A DNA stretch of 64,000 nucleotides from an uncultured Butyricicoccus sp. (GCA_934532985.1 CAKTAV010000007.1:1-64000), one strand, 5' to 3'; counted from the stretch's first letter, positions 43,836-54,800 are shown. A program made the numbers and translations. Notes: generated by a model not told the origin, from the sequence alone.

Positions 43836-44987
43836 TTACTTGACTCCTTGTTCTTTCTGCACCGGATGCGGTCTGCCAAACAGCCATGCCGCCACAAAGG
43901 CGGTCGTCGGAACGGCAAGAATCACGCCCATGCTCGCCGCAATACCCTGCATCAGTTCAATGCCCACCGAGTACATATTCACCAGCTGTAGGTACTGATA
44001 GTCATAGGCATACAGAAACACCAGCGTATTGATCGACCCGCCGGTAAACGCCAAAATCAGCGTATTCGACATCGTGCCCATCATATCCCGTCCGACATTC
44101 ATACCCGAACGAAACAGCTCCGTCCGGCTGAGTGATGAGTTAGTCTGGTGCAGCTCGTGAATCGTCGACGCCACAGACATGCCGACATCCATCACCGCAC
44201 CGAGCGCCGCGATCAAAATGCCCGCGAACAGCAGCTCTCCAATGCGAATATCCGTCATCTGTTCGACATAGATCAAGTCCTCAATGTCGCTGACATTGTA
44301 GCCGGAAATCTCCGTCACCCGACCAAAGATCCACGCAAAGGCACCCGCAATGCCGACGCCCAGCACGGTTCCCACGGTCGCAGCGAACGACTTGCGCGTC
44401 ACGCCATCCACCAAAAGCATGGTAACCGCCGTCGTGAGAACAACCACCAGAATCGCCGCCGCAATCGGCGAAAAACCGCGGTAAATCACCGGCAAAAACA
44501 AAAACAACACGCAGACAAACGTGAACAGCAGACTCAGAACCGATGCCAGTCCCTTTTTTCCGCCAATCAGGACAATGCACAGCAGGAAAATAGCAATCAT
44601 CACATATATCGCCATGCCGCGATCCACGCTGTACACCGACGCCACCAGCTCGCCCTGCGACTGACTAACCAGCGCGATGACATGCATCCCCTTACGGCAG
44701 TGTGCGCCGAACAGATAGCTTGACGAGCTGGTCGCCGTCACTTCCTCTCCCTTATGCTCTCCGGAGGTCAATTGCAGGCGAACGGTTTGGTGTCCCACCG
44801 TATTTCCGCCATCCGTCGTGTTGTCCTCCATCACTTGCGTTACAACCGCTTTATCGAAATTTCGTCCCTCATTTTCCAACAGCTTGGTCTTTTGGATTTG
44901 ATTCAATGGAATGAGGAAAATCAGGAACAGGATGCCTGCGGCAAGCAGGCATCCCGTTCTCCGTAATCTTGCAGAGGTATTCTTCAC
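43836..44987 (-). CDS. YibE/F-family membrane protein
   Basis: The 383-residue protein has an N-terminal membrane anchor, an extracytoplasmic beta-rich domain (about 40-120, with VRLQLTSGEHKGEEV) and about seven membrane spans. GLASVLSLLFTFVCVLFLFLPVIYRG near residue 146 and ALGAVMDVGMSVASTIHEL near residue 261 are family-typical. YibE/F proteins are thought to be transport- or envelope-related, without a proven substrate. It starts one base after the stop of the phosphoesterase gene, so the two are co-translated. Confidence 0.88.
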   Translation of the reverse strand: MKNTSARLRRTGCLLAAGILFLIFLIPLNQIQKTKLLENEGRNFDKAVVTQVMEDNTTDGGNTVGHQTVRLQLTSGEHKGEEVTATSSSSYLFGAHCRKGMHVIALVSQSQGELVASVYSVDRGMAIYVMIAIFLLCIVLIGGKKGLASVLSLLFTFVCVLFLFLPVIYRGFSPIAAAILVVVLTTAVTMLLVDGVTRKSFAATVGTVLGVGIAGAFAWIFGRVTEISGYNVSDIEDLIYVEQMTDIRIGELLFAGILIAALGAVMDVGMSVASTIHELHQTNSSLSRTELFRSGMNVGRDMMGTMSNTLILAFTGGSINTLVFLYAYDYQYLQLVNMYSVGIELMQGIAASMGVILAVPTTAFVAAWLFGRPHPVQKEQGVK

Positions 44988-47255
44988 TTACTTCACCCGT
45001 ACCGTCTTGACCGCGCTGTATGCGCCGTACAGCCGTGTTCCGTCTACGGTCTTATACGCGCGAACCTTCACATAGTACGTCGCGCCGGAGCGCAGGCCCT
45101 TCAGCTCCCGCTTGGTCGAGGTCGTGCGAACCGTCTTGGCATTTTTGCCGTTCTTATCCGTTGCATAGGAAATCGCATAGCCGGTTACCTTGCCCTTCGA
45201 CTTGGCAATCGACACCGCTGCCATTCCCTTCTTTGCCGAGGATACCGACTTCACCGCTGCCTTTGCCGGAACGATCGAGAATGAAACCGTCTTGCTGCCC
45301 GTGTAACGTCCCCTTCCGGTCAGCGTCAGGTTCGCGCGTCCGGTGTTCTTGTTGTGCGAAGCACTGACCGTATAGTCCTTGCCCTCCGTCAGCGCCGTAC
45401 CGCCGATGCTGACCGTAACCTGCGGAACAATGCGCTTGCCGGTGTAGACCTGCTTGCTCACCTTGGATACCATCGCTTCGCCTAAATCGAATTCCTTGCG
45501 GATCGAGAAGCTGGTATCAATCTTCTCATTATTGTCTGTGCGGTAGGTATTGATGGTAAAGCTCTTATCTGTGATGTCCACCAGCGAGTAGGTCGGCACG
45601 TCCTCCTGCCAGCGGTTTGCAATGTAGCTCTGCATACGCGGAACCAGATCGTAGTACTTACTGCCCGAGGAGGAGTTCGCCGTCATATACAAAATACCTT
45701 CCGGGTTTACCGCCGTATCACCCGTGGTCGGCTGTACCGCCTGCACGTCCATAACCGCCTTCAGGTAATCCAGATAGTTCTTCTCATCCGGATCGATGGT
45801 GTCATCCTTGATATTCGCCGGGGCAGTGTAAATCGGAGCGGTCACACCCGCCGTATCCGCATCCACGTCCTTTTTCAGCTGCGTATCAAACGCATCATCT
45901 GTATACTCCACCGTCTTTTTTCCGCCCTTCAAAATCTGGGAGCGGGAGTACGCATGGTCATGACCCGTCAAAACGACATCAATGTCATTTTCCTCAAAAT
46001 ACGGAACCAGCGTGTAGCGCAGGTTGGTGATCTCCGGCTCATTGGAGTGCTCCGCCGAACCATAGATGTCCTGATGGAGTACAACCACACGCCAGGTGCA
46101 GTCCGGGTTGGCTGCAATCGCCTGCTCGATAAACTGCTTATGCTCCGCCGCGTTGGTATCCTGCGTGTTCAGCATGAGGAACAGCGCCGAGCCGTAGGTA
46201 AACCAGTAGTCGCCGCCGACTACGCCGTTGTCGCCCAGCTTGCTGTTATTCGGCGTATTGAAGTGATAGCCGTAGTTCGGGTTGTCTGCATCGTGGTTGC
46301 CGACGGTCGTTGCAACCGGAAGCGACTTCAGCACATCCGGGCTGAGATAACCGGCGTACTCGATTTCACTGGTCGAGCCATCCTTGTTCGGCGACTTCTT
46401 TTTCGTTGTCTGAATCTGATCTCCCGCCGAGAGCACAAAGCTCACGTTGTCGTCCGACATCTCCATCGCCGTGTTCAGTGTCGTGTTCCAGTTGAACGCA
46501 TCGCTGCATACCGACTCCGACTGTGCCTGATAAAACGCCTCGCTGTCCGATCCCTTCTGCTCATTGGAGGAACCGATCTGCGGGTCACCGACATAGACAA
46601 AGCGGAACGCATCGGTATTTCTTGCCACGTACTTTTCCGGCTCGGTGTAGGTGCCGTCATCCTTCTGGTAGCTGTAATAATAGGTCTTACCCTCGCTCAG
46701 GCCAGTCGCCGTGACCTTGTTGGACAGATACGCCGTGCCCGTCTTGCTGTCCGTCGTGGCGTCCTCCTGCGACGCAACGTATACGCTGGCGTCGCGCATG
46801 CTGCGTCCTCTGCCGATAATCAGCTTCGGCGCGGATTCCTCTGCCGCCTGCGGGTCAATTTCCGCTACCTCCGCCGCAATCGTCGACGACTGCGCCGTGT
46901 CGTCCGCCATGACCGCCTGCTCCGCGCCCGACGCATCCCCGGCGTCCACAGTCTGCTCCTCCGAGGAGGAACCGGATTCAGCCGCCGCCTTCTGCGAGTA
47001 CCACGCAAAGTTCAGCTGCGTCGCATCGCTGCCCGGCGTCAGCGAAATCTGTGTCCAGTCCTTGCTGATCGAGCCGCTCCATTCCTTCTGCCAATTCTTC
47101 CACGCATCGGTCGCATGGATGGCAGACGCCAAATCCTCTGCCGACGTTTTGCCGTCCGGCGCCGCCGACGCAAATGCCGGAATAGCGCTTCCCGCCGCCA
47201 CTGCCGCCGTCATCGTGCCCGCCAAAAGGCGTCGCTTCCAACTGCATTTCATCAT
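44988..47255 (-). CDS. Secreted metallophosphoesterase (purple acid phosphatase-like) with Ig/FN3 modules
   Basis: AAGGAGG lies upstream of two adjacent ATGs (47255 and 47252). The 755-residue product has a signal peptide (to about residue 30), a purple-acid-phosphatase N-terminal domain (about 130-215) and a catalytic domain (220-600). FVYVGDPQIGSS, SAGDQIQ, VGNHDADN, VVLHQDIYGS and VVLTGHDHAYSR supply the dinuclear-metal ligands. An Ig-like or MBG-like module (about 605-665) and an FN3-like module (670-755) end the protein, resembling the tail of the 2543-4504 protein. No anchor is seen. It would hydrolyse phosphate monoesters outside the cell, and the YibE gene is directly downstream. Confidence 0.88.
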   Translation of the reverse strand: MMKCSWKRRLLAGTMTAAVAAGSAIPAFASAAPDGKTSAEDLASAIHATDAWKNWQKEWSGSISKDWTQISLTPGSDATQLNFAWYSQKAAAESGSSSEEQTVDAGDASGAEQAVMADDTAQSSTIAAEVAEIDPQAAEESAPKLIIGRGRSMRDASVYVASQEDATTDSKTGTAYLSNKVTATGLSEGKTYYYSYQKDDGTYTEPEKYVARNTDAFRFVYVGDPQIGSSNEQKGSDSEAFYQAQSESVCSDAFNWNTTLNTAMEMSDDNVSFVLSAGDQIQTTKKKSPNKDGSTSEIEYAGYLSPDVLKSLPVATTVGNHDADNPNYGYHFNTPNNSKLGDNGVVGGDYWFTYGSALFLMLNTQDTNAAEHKQFIEQAIAANPDCTWRVVVLHQDIYGSAEHSNEPEITNLRYTLVPYFEENDIDVVLTGHDHAYSRSQILKGGKKTVEYTDDAFDTQLKKDVDADTAGVTAPIYTAPANIKDDTIDPDEKNYLDYLKAVMDVQAVQPTTGDTAVNPEGILYMTANSSSGSKYYDLVPRMQSYIANRWQEDVPTYSLVDITDKSFTINTYRTDNNEKIDTSFSIRKEFDLGEAMVSKVSKQVYTGKRIVPQVTVSIGGTALTEGKDYTVSASHNKNTGRANLTLTGRGRYTGSKTVSFSIVPAKAAVKSVSSAKKGMAAVSIAKSKGKVTGYAISYATDKNGKNAKTVRTTSTKRELKGLRSGATYYVKVRAYKTVDGTRLYGAYSAVKTVRVK

Positions 47256-47404
47256 TTCATTTCCTCCTTGAATGATCGCATAAACAGCCTCTTACAGCCC
47301 GATTATATCATCACAAATCGCAGGGTCAATGAACTTTACACAAACTTAAACGCAATTTTTCACTTCTTTATTATATCCGAAAGCGAGATAGCTTTTACCC
47401 AACC

Positions 47405-47438
47405 AAAAACGGCTGCGCGATGCCGCACAGCCGTTTTT
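47405..47438 (-). terminator. Terminator of the DUF711 gene
   Basis: AAAAACGGCTG and CAGCCGTTTTT form an 11-bp stem with a 12-nt loop; TTTTTGG follows on the minus strand. It lies 43 bp past the stop at 47481. Confidence 0.85.
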
Positions 47439-47480
47439 CCTGTTTCTTCCGCAAGCATACGGAAGTCTGTTTTTTCTTGT

Positions 47481-48842
47481 TTAGTTCTTCAGCGAGTGCA
47501 TCGGCGCCGGAATGCGTCCGCCGCGATGAATAAAGCCCGCTGACGAGAACGAATGCACATCCATAACCGGAGCCGAGCCCAGCAGGCCGCCGAACTCCAG
47601 CTCGTCGCCGACCTTCTTGCCGATCGCCGGAATGACGCGAACCGCTGTCGTCTTGGTGTTGACCACGCCGATGGCAATTTCGTCCGCAATCATCGCCGCA
47701 ATGGTCTCCGCCGGGGTGTCGCCCGGAATTGCGATCATATCCAGACCGACCGAGCAAACCGCCGTCATGGACTCCAGCTTGTCCAGACACAGCGCGCCCT
47801 CGCGCACGGCGTGAATCATGCCCTCATCCTCCGAAACCGGAATAAAGGCGCCCGACAAACCGCCGACCGAGGCCGACGCCATAACGCCGCCCTTCTTGAC
47901 CGCGTCGTTCAGCATGGCGAGAATTGCCGTTGTACCGTGCGTACCGCAGCACTCCAGACCGACTTCCTCCAAAATGCGGGCAACCGAGTCGCCCACCGCC
48001 GGTGTCGGCGCCAGCGACAGATCCACAATACCAAACGGAACGCCCAGACGCTCGCCCGCCATCGAACCGACCAGCTGACCCATACGGGTGATCTTAAACG
48101 CGGTCTTTTTGATGATGTCCGCGATCTCGTTGATCGAGCAGTCCGGACCCGCGCGGCGAATCGCCGAGTGCACAACACCCGGGCCGGATACGCCGACATT
48201 GATGACGCACTCCGGCTCACCCACGCCGTGGAACGCGCCTGCCATAAACGGGTTGTCCTCGACTGCATTAGCAAACACAACCAGCTTGCCCGCGCCGATG
48301 CAGTTGCGGTCCGCCGTCAGCTCGGCGGTCTCACGGATGATATTGCCCATCATGCCGATGGCGTCCAGATTGATGCCCGCCTTGGTGGAGGCCACATTGA
48401 CCGACGAACATACCAGCTCGGTGGATGCCAGTGCCTCCGGAATCGAGCGGATCAGTGTCTCGTCACCCTTGGCAAAGCCCTTCTGCACGAGGGCGGAGAA
48501 GCCGCCGATGAAGTTGACGCCCGTGGTCTGCGCCGCACGATCCAGCGCCTGCGCCAGTGGGACGTAGGAATTGGCATTGGTGGTTGCGCCGATCATCGCC
48601 AGCGGCGTGACCGAGATGCGCTTGTTGATGATCGGAATGCCCAGCTCGGTTTCAATGCCCTCGCCGGTCTCGACCAGATGCTCCGCATAGCGCGTCACCT
48701 TGTCATAGATCTTGTCTGCCAGAACATTGATGTCATCCGACGCACAATCCATCAGCGAAATGCCCATGGTAATCGTTCGGATGTCCAGATGCTCCTCTTC
48801 GATCATCTTAATGGTCTCTAAAATATCAAAATTATTCAGCAT
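47481..48842 (-). CDS. DUF711 (UPF0210) family protein
   Basis: The 453-residue cytoplasmic protein belongs to the UPF0210/DUF711 family, sometimes called PFL-like by structure but not a glycyl radical enzyme, since it lacks the RVxGY motif. Typical segments are [21 protein letters not shown] (residues 77-97), [20 protein letters not shown] near residue 214 and [22 protein letters not shown] near residue 267. The function is unproven. It follows the ACT protein gene at 48861 with 18 bp between, a pairing conserved in many Firmicutes. Confidence 0.92.
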   Translation of the reverse strand: MLNNFDILETIKMIEEEHLDIRTITMGISLMDCASDDINVLADKIYDKVTRYAEHLVETGEGIETELGIPIINKRISVTPLAMIGATTNANSYVPLAQALDRAAQTTGVNFIGGFSALVQKGFAKGDETLIRSIPEALASTELVCSSVNVASTKAGINLDAIGMMGNIIRETAELTADRNCIGAGKLVVFANAVEDNPFMAGAFHGVGEPECVINVGVSGPGVVHSAIRRAGPDCSINEIADIIKKTAFKITRMGQLVGSMAGERLGVPFGIVDLSLAPTPAVGDSVARILEEVGLECCGTHGTTAILAMLNDAVKKGGVMASASVGGLSGAFIPVSEDEGMIHAVREGALCLDKLESMTAVCSVGLDMIAIPGDTPAETIAAMIADEIAIGVVNTKTTAVRVIPAIGKKVGDELEFGGLLGSAPVMDVHSFSSAGFIHRGGRIPAPMHSLKN

Positions 48843-48860
48843 GGTGTCGTGTCAGCCTCC

Positions 48861-49133
48861 TCAGATGCGATGCATGGCGTTGAAAATATCCTCATGCATG
48901 ACATGCACCTTCATGTTCAGCTCCACGCCGTCTGCCTCCAGCTCTGTCGTCAGCGCGGGGAAGCTGATGTCGCAGCCCTCCAGCTCAACCAGCATGGTCA
49001 TGGCGAACATGTCGCCTCCCAGAATGTTCTGATGAACGTCCAGAATATTGACGTTGTGTTCAAACAGAGTAGTTGCGATCTTTGCAATGACGCCGACGTG
49101 ATCCTTGCCGGCTACCGTAACAACTGCACGCAT
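48861..49133 (-). CDS. ACT domain protein (UPF0237)
   Basis: This 90-residue protein is a single ACT domain (MRAVVTVAGKDHVGVIAKIATTL), a small ligand-binding fold that usually senses amino acids. It is in the same operon as the DUF711 protein, which it may regulate or assist. AGGAGG precedes ATG 49133. Confidence 0.92.
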   Translation of the reverse strand: MRAVVTVAGKDHVGVIAKIATTLFEHNVNILDVHQNILGGDMFAMTMLVELEGCDISFPALTTELEADGVELNMKVHVMHEDIFNAMHRI

Positions 49134-49249
49134 GATAGTATGTTCCTCCTAATACGTTGCCATCCCATCGTCGGGATGTCTTTTTTCTTTATTTCAGCAA
49201 TGGGCGCGCTGCAAACGATATGGCACAGCTGCCCGATTTACTTTCGTGA

Positions 49250-49645
49250 TATGTGGCGAGGGGTTGGCGGAGAGCGGATCGGTAACTGGTGCGCTTCATA
49301 ATCGCCTCTGTGCTGTCGCTTCGGCAAATTTCACTACCTCCCTGTGCCAAAAGTCTTGGCACAGCTCGACCGTTCCATTGCCTCGCTCCTTCGCGTCACA
49401 ACCGCTTCGCTGGGTTGCGTCGCGATATATGTAAGATTTACCTTGAGGATAGACGGGAAAAATAGAATATATTGCAGAATTTAATCCCTTCAGTCAATTG
49501 CTTCGCAATTGCCAGCTTCCCTTGCATCAAGGGACGCCTTTGGTGCGTACCATTTACCTATCTGTTCTCAGAGTAAATCTTGCGTTTGGCTCCCCTTGCA
49601 GAACAAGGGGAGCTGGCACGAAGTGCCTGAGGGGATCTGAATAGG
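49250..49645. repeat. Dispersed intergenic repeat block (copy 3)
   Basis: This gap shares modules with the other blocks: CGCCTCTGTGCTGTCG, CACTACCTCCCTGTGCC, CTTCGCGTCACAACCGCTTC, GCGTCGCGATATA, GTAAGATTTAC, GCGCCTTTGG-like and AACAAGGGGAGCTG followed by CTGAGGGGAT. The last portions are degenerate forms of a motif also at 54880. No gene is seen. Confidence 0.75.
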
Positions 49646-49672
49646 CAATCACCGTTTCTTCACCCTTAGCGC

Positions 49673-50782
49673 TTATTCCACCGCTTCCAGCACCGACACC
49701 AGAATTGGATTGGACAGCAAAAAGCCGTTTTCCGTCAGACTCCAGCGCGTTCCATCCCGCCGGACACAGCCGCGCGTAATCAGCGGCGTCAGCACCCGCT
49801 CCACCGGCGCAAACGACCGGGCAAAGCGGTTTTCAAACTGCACCGCGTCCACGCCGTCTGATGTGCGCAGCGACAGCATGAGACATTCTGCCGCACGGTC
49901 AATGTCGTCGTCCTCGACCTCCGGCTCGCCGGTCAGCCACTGTTCCAGACTGCGCGGATTCTCCAGCCGCACGCCGCCGAAATCCGAGTGCGCCCCCGGC
50001 CCAAAGCCGAGGTATTCCTCCTGCCGCCAATAGCGGCTGTTATGCCGGCTACGAAAGCCCGGGCGGGCAAAGTTGGAAATCTCATAGTGCTCCATCCCGT
50101 GCTCCCGCACGAGGTCACACAGCAGCAGATACCAGTCCGCCTGTGTGTCGCCGTCCGGCAACGGTGGATTTTCCCGCCCCAGCGGGGTGTCCGGCTCCAG
50201 CGTCAGACCGTAGCAGGACAGATGCTCCGGCTCCAGCGCGAGCAGCGCCTGTACCGAGTGCCGCAGACCCTCCTCGGTCTGTCCGGGCAGCGCATACATC
50301 AAATCCACACTGATATTGGCAAAGCCTGCCTGTCGGGCACGGGCAAACGCATCCTGCGCCTGTGCAAAGGTATGAATACGTCCCAAGCGGCGCAGCTCTG
50401 TGTCATCCGCCGACTGAATCCCCATCGACAGCCGATTGACGCCCGCCGCCCGCGTGTGATACAGAAACTCCTGCGTCATCGAGTCCGGATTGGCCTCACA
50501 GGTGATTTCCGCATCCGGCAAGATGTCATAGCATTTCCGCACGGTGTCCAGCACCGCGGCAAGGCGCGCGCCGCCCAGCAGGCTTGGCGTTCCGCCGCCG
50601 AGGTAAATCGTGTCCACGACGTAATCCCTGCACGACGGCGCACGCTGGCGCAGGTGGGCGCACAGCGCATCGATATATGGCTGCCAGCACGTTTCCCGTC
50701 CCGCCAGCGAGTAAAAGTCGCAGTACGCGCACTTTTTCGCACAGAACGGGATGTGCAGATACAGCCCCAGTTTATTCTTCAT
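49673..50782 (-). CDS. hemW: Heme chaperone HemW (radical-SAM, oxygen-independent coproporphyrinogen oxidase-like)
   Basis: ATG 50782 ([25 protein letters not shown]) is used because the long upstream frame to 51088 overlaps lepA and has no site. The 369-residue protein carries the radical-SAM motif CAKKCAYC (residues 15-22). The segment [16 protein letters not shown] is the family signature near residue 61. HemW proteins lack the extra residues needed for coproporphyrinogen oxidation and insert heme. The start overlaps the end of lepA by 11 bp, the usual lepA-hemW order in Firmicutes, so translation is coupled. Confidence 0.92.
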   Translation of the reverse strand: MKNKLGLYLHIPFCAKKCAYCDFYSLAGRETCWQPYIDALCAHLRQRAPSCRDYVVDTIYLGGGTPSLLGGARLAAVLDTVRKCYDILPDAEITCEANPDSMTQEFLYHTRAAGVNRLSMGIQSADDTELRRLGRIHTFAQAQDAFARARQAGFANISVDLMYALPGQTEEGLRHSVQALLALEPEHLSCYGLTLEPDTPLGRENPPLPDGDTQADWYLLLCDLVREHGMEHYEISNFARPGFRSRHNSRYWRQEEYLGFGPGAHSDFGGVRLENPRSLEQWLTGEPEVEDDDIDRAAECLMLSLRTSDGVDAVQFENRFARSFAPVERVLTPLITRGCVRRDGTRWSLTENGFLLSNPILVSVLEAVE

Positions 50783-52580
50783 CCAGCTTGAGCACCGCCA
50801 TGAACGCCTCGGTCGGCAGCTGTACCGAGCCAAGACTTCGCATCTTCTTCTTGCCTTCCTTCTGCTTTTCCAGCAGCTTTTTCTTTCGCGTGATGTCGCC
50901 GCCGTAGCACTTGGCCAGCACGTCCTTGCGCAGGGCCTTAACGGTCTCTCGTGCGATGACCTTGCCGCCAATCGCCGCCTGAATCGGCACCTCGAACAGC
51001 TGACGCGGAATGTTTTCCTTGAGCTTTTCGCAGATGCGACGGGCACGTCCATATGCCTTGTCGCGGTGGACAATAAACGACAGCGCATCCACCGCGTCGC
51101 CGTTGAGCAGCAGATCGACCTTAATCAGGTCGCTCGGGCGATAGTCGCAGATCGTGTAATCCAGCGACGCATAGCCCTTCGTGCGCGCCTTGAGGGCGTC
51201 GAAGAAATCATAGATGATTTCGCCCAGCGGCATCTCATAGTGCAGCTCCGCCAGATTGGTGTCCAGATACTGCATGTCCACATACACGCCGCGCCGCTCC
51301 TGACACATCGGCATGATGTTGCCGACGAACTCCGGTGGGGTGATAATGGACGCCTTGACATACGGTTCGCGCGCCTGCTCGATCTCCGCCGGATCGGGGT
51401 AATCGTGCGGGTTGTCTACCATCAGCACGGTGCCGTCGGTCTTGACAAACTCATAGATAACCGAAGGCAGCGTCGTGACGAGGTCGAGATTGAACTCGCG
51501 CTCCAGTCGCTCCTGAATAATCTCCATATGCAGCATACCGAGGAAGCCGCAGCGGAAGCCGAAGCCCAGTGCAACCGAGCTCTCCGGCTCAAACGACAGC
51601 GACGCGTCATTGAGCTGTAATTTCTCCAGCGCATCGCGCAGATCGGGATATTTCGAGCCGTCCTCGGTATAAATACCGCAGTATACCATCGGCTGTGCCG
51701 GACGATAGCCCGGCAGTGCCTCTGCCGTCGGCTGTTCAGCATCCGTGACGGTATCGCCCACGCGGGTGTCCTTGACTTCTTTGATGGATGCGGTAAAATA
51801 GCCAACCTCACCGGCGCACAGCTCACTGGTTGGCTCCATTCCGAGCGGACGCAGATAGCCACACTCCAGCACCTGAAATTCTGCACCGGTTGCCATCATC
51901 TTAACACGCTTGCCCGGACGAATCGAGCCGTCAATCAGGCGCATATAAACGATAACACCGACATACGGATCGTACTGACTGTCGAAAATCAACGCCTTGA
52001 GCGGTGCATCCGGATCGCCCTCCGGCGCCGGAATGTTCTCCACGATGTCCTTGAGGACGGCCTCGATATTGATGCCCATCTTCGCGGAAATCTCCGGTGC
52101 ATCCATCGCGGGCAGACCGATGATGTCCTCGACCTCCTGCTTGACCTTCTGCGGATCCGCCGCCGGAAGGTCGATCTTGTTGATGACCGGCAGGATCTCC
52201 AGATCGTTGTCCAGCGCCAGATAGGTGTTGGCCAGCGTCTGCGCCTCAATACCCTGTGTGGCGTCCACGACAAGCACCGCACCCTCGCACGCGGCGAGCG
52301 AGCGGGAGACCTCATAGTTAAAGTCAACATGACCCGGGGTGTCAATCAAATTCAGTTCATATACCGTGCCGTCCTCGGCTTCATATTCCATACGGACCGC
52401 ACGCGCTTTAATCGTGATCCCGCGCTCTTTTTCCAAATCCATGTTGTCCAGCAGCTGGCTGGACATCTCGCGCTGCGTTACTGCCTTGCACAGCTCCAGC
52501 AGACGGTCAGCCAGTGTCGATTTGCCATGGTCAATGTGCGCAATGATCGAAAAATTACGAATAAGTGATTGATCTTTCAT
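50772..52580 (-). CDS. lepA: Elongation factor 4 (LepA)
   Basis: The 602-residue translational GTPase has G1 [13 protein letters not shown] (near residue 14), G3 DTPGHVDF, G4 NKIDLPAA (near residue 136), EF-Tu domain 2, the EF-G-like domains and the LepA-specific C-terminal domain (about 480-600). Its length fits LepA (about 600). EF4 acts on ribosomes, remodelling or back-translocating them. GGAG precedes ATG 52580. The hemW gene follows. Confidence 0.97.
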   Translation of the reverse strand: MKDQSLIRNFSIIAHIDHGKSTLADRLLELCKAVTQREMSSQLLDNMDLEKERGITIKARAVRMEYEAEDGTVYELNLIDTPGHVDFNYEVSRSLAACEGAVLVVDATQGIEAQTLANTYLALDNDLEILPVINKIDLPAADPQKVKQEVEDIIGLPAMDAPEISAKMGINIEAVLKDIVENIPAPEGDPDAPLKALIFDSQYDPYVGVIVYMRLIDGSIRPGKRVKMMATGAEFQVLECGYLRPLGMEPTSELCAGEVGYFTASIKEVKDTRVGDTVTDAEQPTAEALPGYRPAQPMVYCGIYTEDGSKYPDLRDALEKLQLNDASLSFEPESSVALGFGFRCGFLGMLHMEIIQERLEREFNLDLVTTLPSVIYEFVKTDGTVLMVDNPHDYPDPAEIEQAREPYVKASIITPPEFVGNIMPMCQERRGVYVDMQYLDTNLAELHYEMPLGEIIYDFFDALKARTKGYASLDYTICDYRPSDLIKVDLLLNGDAVDALSFIVHRDKAYGRARRICEKLKENIPRQLFEVPIQAAIGGKVIARETVKALRKDVLAKCYGGDITRKKKLLEKQKEGKKKMRSLGSVQLPTEAFMAVLKLDEE

Positions 52581-52796
52581 ACGTTCTCCTTACAGAATCA
52601 CTGTCTATTCCATTTCAGTATGTAGTATAGCACAAGGGGGATTGCCCCTGCAAGAACATTGCACCGGCAATTTGCGTTTCTTCCGCTCTGCGCCAAACCG
52701 TTCCCGCACCCTGCATCCGCCCCGCTTGAAATGTTACCGTTTTGTCATAAAGCGCGTTTATTTTTTTATTATGAAAATTTTTGTTACAAATTCGCA

Positions 52797-52825
52797 TTGA
52801 CAACATAAGGAAACCGGAGTATACT
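52797..52825 (+). promoter_or_regulatory. Promoter of the cell-wall hydrolase gene
   Basis: TTGACA and TATACT are exactly 17 bp apart, near-consensus. The leader is about 215 nt before ATG 53049. Confidence 0.8.
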
Positions 52826-52990
52826 ACTCTCATAAAGCATAAATTAACCAATATTACCTATTTTATCTTATATAAACTGCGATGTTCGCCTATATATTGC
52901 CGGAATATTTACCAGCTTCTATCATTTTATCTATCCGCAATCATCTGAAATGAGATTTTTGTTTCCATGTTGTTACCTTTTTGTACATTT

Positions 52991-53002
52991 GTGTCCGGAC
53001 AC
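52991..53002. promoter_or_regulatory. Perfect 12-bp palindrome in the leader
   Basis: GTGTCCGGACAC is a perfect palindrome 47 bp before the start codon. It follows TTGTAC and precedes a TTTGTAATAT stretch, so it could be an operator of a second promoter. The rest of 52581-53048 is AT-rich without a gene. Confidence 0.4.
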
Positions 53003-53048
53003 TTTGTAATATTTTATGTCAACCCGCATATATAAAAGGAGGGTATGT

Positions 53049-54137
53049 ATGAAACAAAGCATAAGGCGACTATTGGCATTGAGTTGCGTTTGCACCCTGC
53101 TAGTAGGTGCAAGTGCTATGGCTTTATCTGCCAATGAAGATGCCGAAGGCAATGCGGTAGATATTACCGTAGATTCTCAGGACGCTTCTCCTGATATCAT
53201 TACTTCAAATGATATCGATAACAGCACTTCTTCCTCAGATTCAGGTATCGATATTCCGATGATTGAACCTGGCGACAACCGTGTGGATGCGCCTCTGAGT
53301 GACGCTTTTGTCGAAGCCGCAGATGGTATTTCTACCTACGCAATTGCAGATATTAAGAAAGTTCAAATTATAGCTTTAAAAAACTGCAATCTGTACAAGG
53401 GCGCTGGTACCGCCACCGGAGATGCCGGAACAATGCCCAAGGGAACCGTGCGCATGGTCAGCGCCATTTCCGGTAAGTTCTATTGTATCACAATGGACGG
53501 TAAAGACGTCTGGGTTCATGTAAACAATATCGGCGATGCCACTACGGCAGATATCACCGTTACCGCCAAGCAGGATTGCAATGTTTATGCTAATGCAAGC
53601 AGTTCCTCCGGAAAGGTTGAAACATTGCCAAGTGGTGCAAGCCGCTCTGTACTGAATTTTTCCGGAAACTTCTATAAGATCAAAGTCAACGGAACTCTTG
53701 GCTGGGTCAAAATGAACACTGGCAAGCTGGATATTAGCATCGATGAAAGTGCTCTTTCTACGTACCAAAAGATTGCCAATCTGGCGAAGATGCAACTAGG
53801 TAAACCGTATGTCTGGGGCGCAACCGGACCCGATTCCTTTGATTGCTCTGGTCTCGCAAAATATTGCTATAATACCTATGGTATTACCTCTATTCCGCGC
53901 GTTTCCAGTGACCAGTATAGCCAATGCCGCAAGGTTTCCAAGAGCAATCTGAAGCCTGGCTATCTGCTCTTCTTTAGTTCTGGCAATGGTGGAAGCACTG
54001 TATCTCATGTCGGTATCTATATCGGCAAAAACAAGATGGTTCATGCTGCCAATCCAACCGCTGATACTATTGTCTCTTCTGTCGCTGATGGCAGTGACTA
54101 TGCAAAGAAGCTTGTCGGTTGTGGCTATTTTTCCTAA
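53049..54137 (+). CDS. Secreted NlpC/P60 cell-wall hydrolase with SH3 domains
   Basis: ATG 53049 (MKQSIRRLLALSC) follows AGGAGGG. The 362-residue product has a signal peptide to about residue 30, a Ser/Asp-rich linker, two bacterial SH3 domains (about 110-175 and 180-235, each with a VxxxxNCNVY/LYKGAG-type start) and a C-terminal NlpC/P60 peptidase domain (about 245-362). The catalytic Cys lies in FDCSGL, the catalytic His in VSHVGIYIG near residue 325 and the third residue in MVHAANP. These enzymes cut gamma-D-Glu-diamino acid bonds in peptidoglycan peptides. A second secreted protein gene follows after 15 bp, likely in the same operon. Confidence 0.92.
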   Translation: MKQSIRRLLALSCVCTLLVGASAMALSANEDAEGNAVDITVDSQDASPDIITSNDIDNSTSSSDSGIDIPMIEPGDNRVDAPLSDAFVEAADGISTYAIADIKKVQIIALKNCNLYKGAGTATGDAGTMPKGTVRMVSAISGKFYCITMDGKDVWVHVNNIGDATTADITVTAKQDCNVYANASSSSGKVETLPSGASRSVLNFSGNFYKIKVNGTLGWVKMNTGKLDISIDESALSTYQKIANLAKMQLGKPYVWGATGPDSFDCSGLAKYCYNTYGITSIPRVSSDQYSQCRKVSKSNLKPGYLLFFSSGNGGSTVSHVGIYIGKNKMVHAANPTADTIVSSVADGSDYAKKLVGCGYFS

Positions 54138-54152
54138 ATGGAGGTATGCATT

Positions 54153-54734
54153 ATGAAACGTAATAAATTCAAGCAGCTCGTCGCCAGTTTGCTCCTTGGC
54201 GCCATGCTGGTCGGGGGAACCTCTGCTTTCGCTGCAAAAGACTATCCATATGATCCGCCAGTAGAAACTTACATCGACTCTGTCCATAAGACAACCCCGA
54301 ACACCGCAAAGTCCACCTACTATGCGACCAAGTACAATCCCAACAAGAGCCGCATCAAGAATGTGCGTGTCGGCTGGTTCACGATGGGCGTAGCCGCTGG
54401 AATAGATGATTCTTACCTCCATGTCAGCTGGACGGGCAAGAAGAACGCCAAGAAGAACATCAAGTATTATGAAGCGCAGATCGGACTGGATAACAAATAT
54501 TCTGTCTCAGAATATGTAACCACCAAGAAGAAAAGCTTCACTCTCTGTTCGTTCTCTTCCTGTGTATTCAAGCCCAATCTCCGTCCTTCCAAGTACAATA
54601 CCTATTCGGTTCGCGTGCGCGCCGTATATAAGAAGGGCAAGCCCAGCAAGTGGAGCAAGAGTGCTCACATTACGCCGACGATGGATAACCAAATGTCGGA
54701 GGCTGAGATCTTGAAGATCACCAAGTATAAGTAA
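54153..54734 (+). CDS. Secreted protein with an FN3-like domain
   Basis: ATG 54153 (MKRNKFKQLVASLLLGAMLVGG) follows GGAGG. The 193-residue protein has a signal peptide ending near AFAAK (residue 25). The mature part is Lys/Tyr-rich and has a beta-sandwich-like pattern, YLHVSWTGKKNAKKNIKYYEAQ near residue 88 and YNTYSVRVRAVYKKGKPSKWS near residue 148, that suggests a single FN3-type module. No enzyme motif is seen. It follows the NlpC/P60 gene by 15 bp and may bind the cell wall. The function is unknown. Confidence 0.75.
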   Translation: MKRNKFKQLVASLLLGAMLVGGTSAFAAKDYPYDPPVETYIDSVHKTTPNTAKSTYYATKYNPNKSRIKNVRVGWFTMGVAAGIDDSYLHVSWTGKKNAKKNIKYYEAQIGLDNKYSVSEYVTTKKKSFTLCSFSSCVFKPNLRPSKYNTYSVRVRAVYKKGKPSKWSKSAHITPTMDNQMSEAEILKITKYK

Positions 54735-54764
54735 TTCTTTTCTTCACCTCCCGTTTGATTGAGC

Positions 54765-54800
54765 AAATACCTCCAGTGGGTCTCCGCTGGAGGTATTTTT
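54765..54800 (+). terminator. Terminator of the wall-hydrolase operon
   Basis: AAATACCTCCAG and CTGGAGGTATTT pair over 12 bp with a 10-nt loop; TTTTTG follows. Confidence 0.88.

Noticed and set aside
47481..48842. Reading the DUF711 protein as pyruvate formate-lyase
   Set aside because: It lacks the glycyl radical motif RVxGY, so the PFL label in this family reflects fold only.
49673..51088. Extended N-terminus of the HemW frame
   Set aside because: The extra 102 residues are Arg/Ser-rich translation of the lepA antisense frame. HemW starts at the [14 protein letters not shown] motif with the known lepA overlap.
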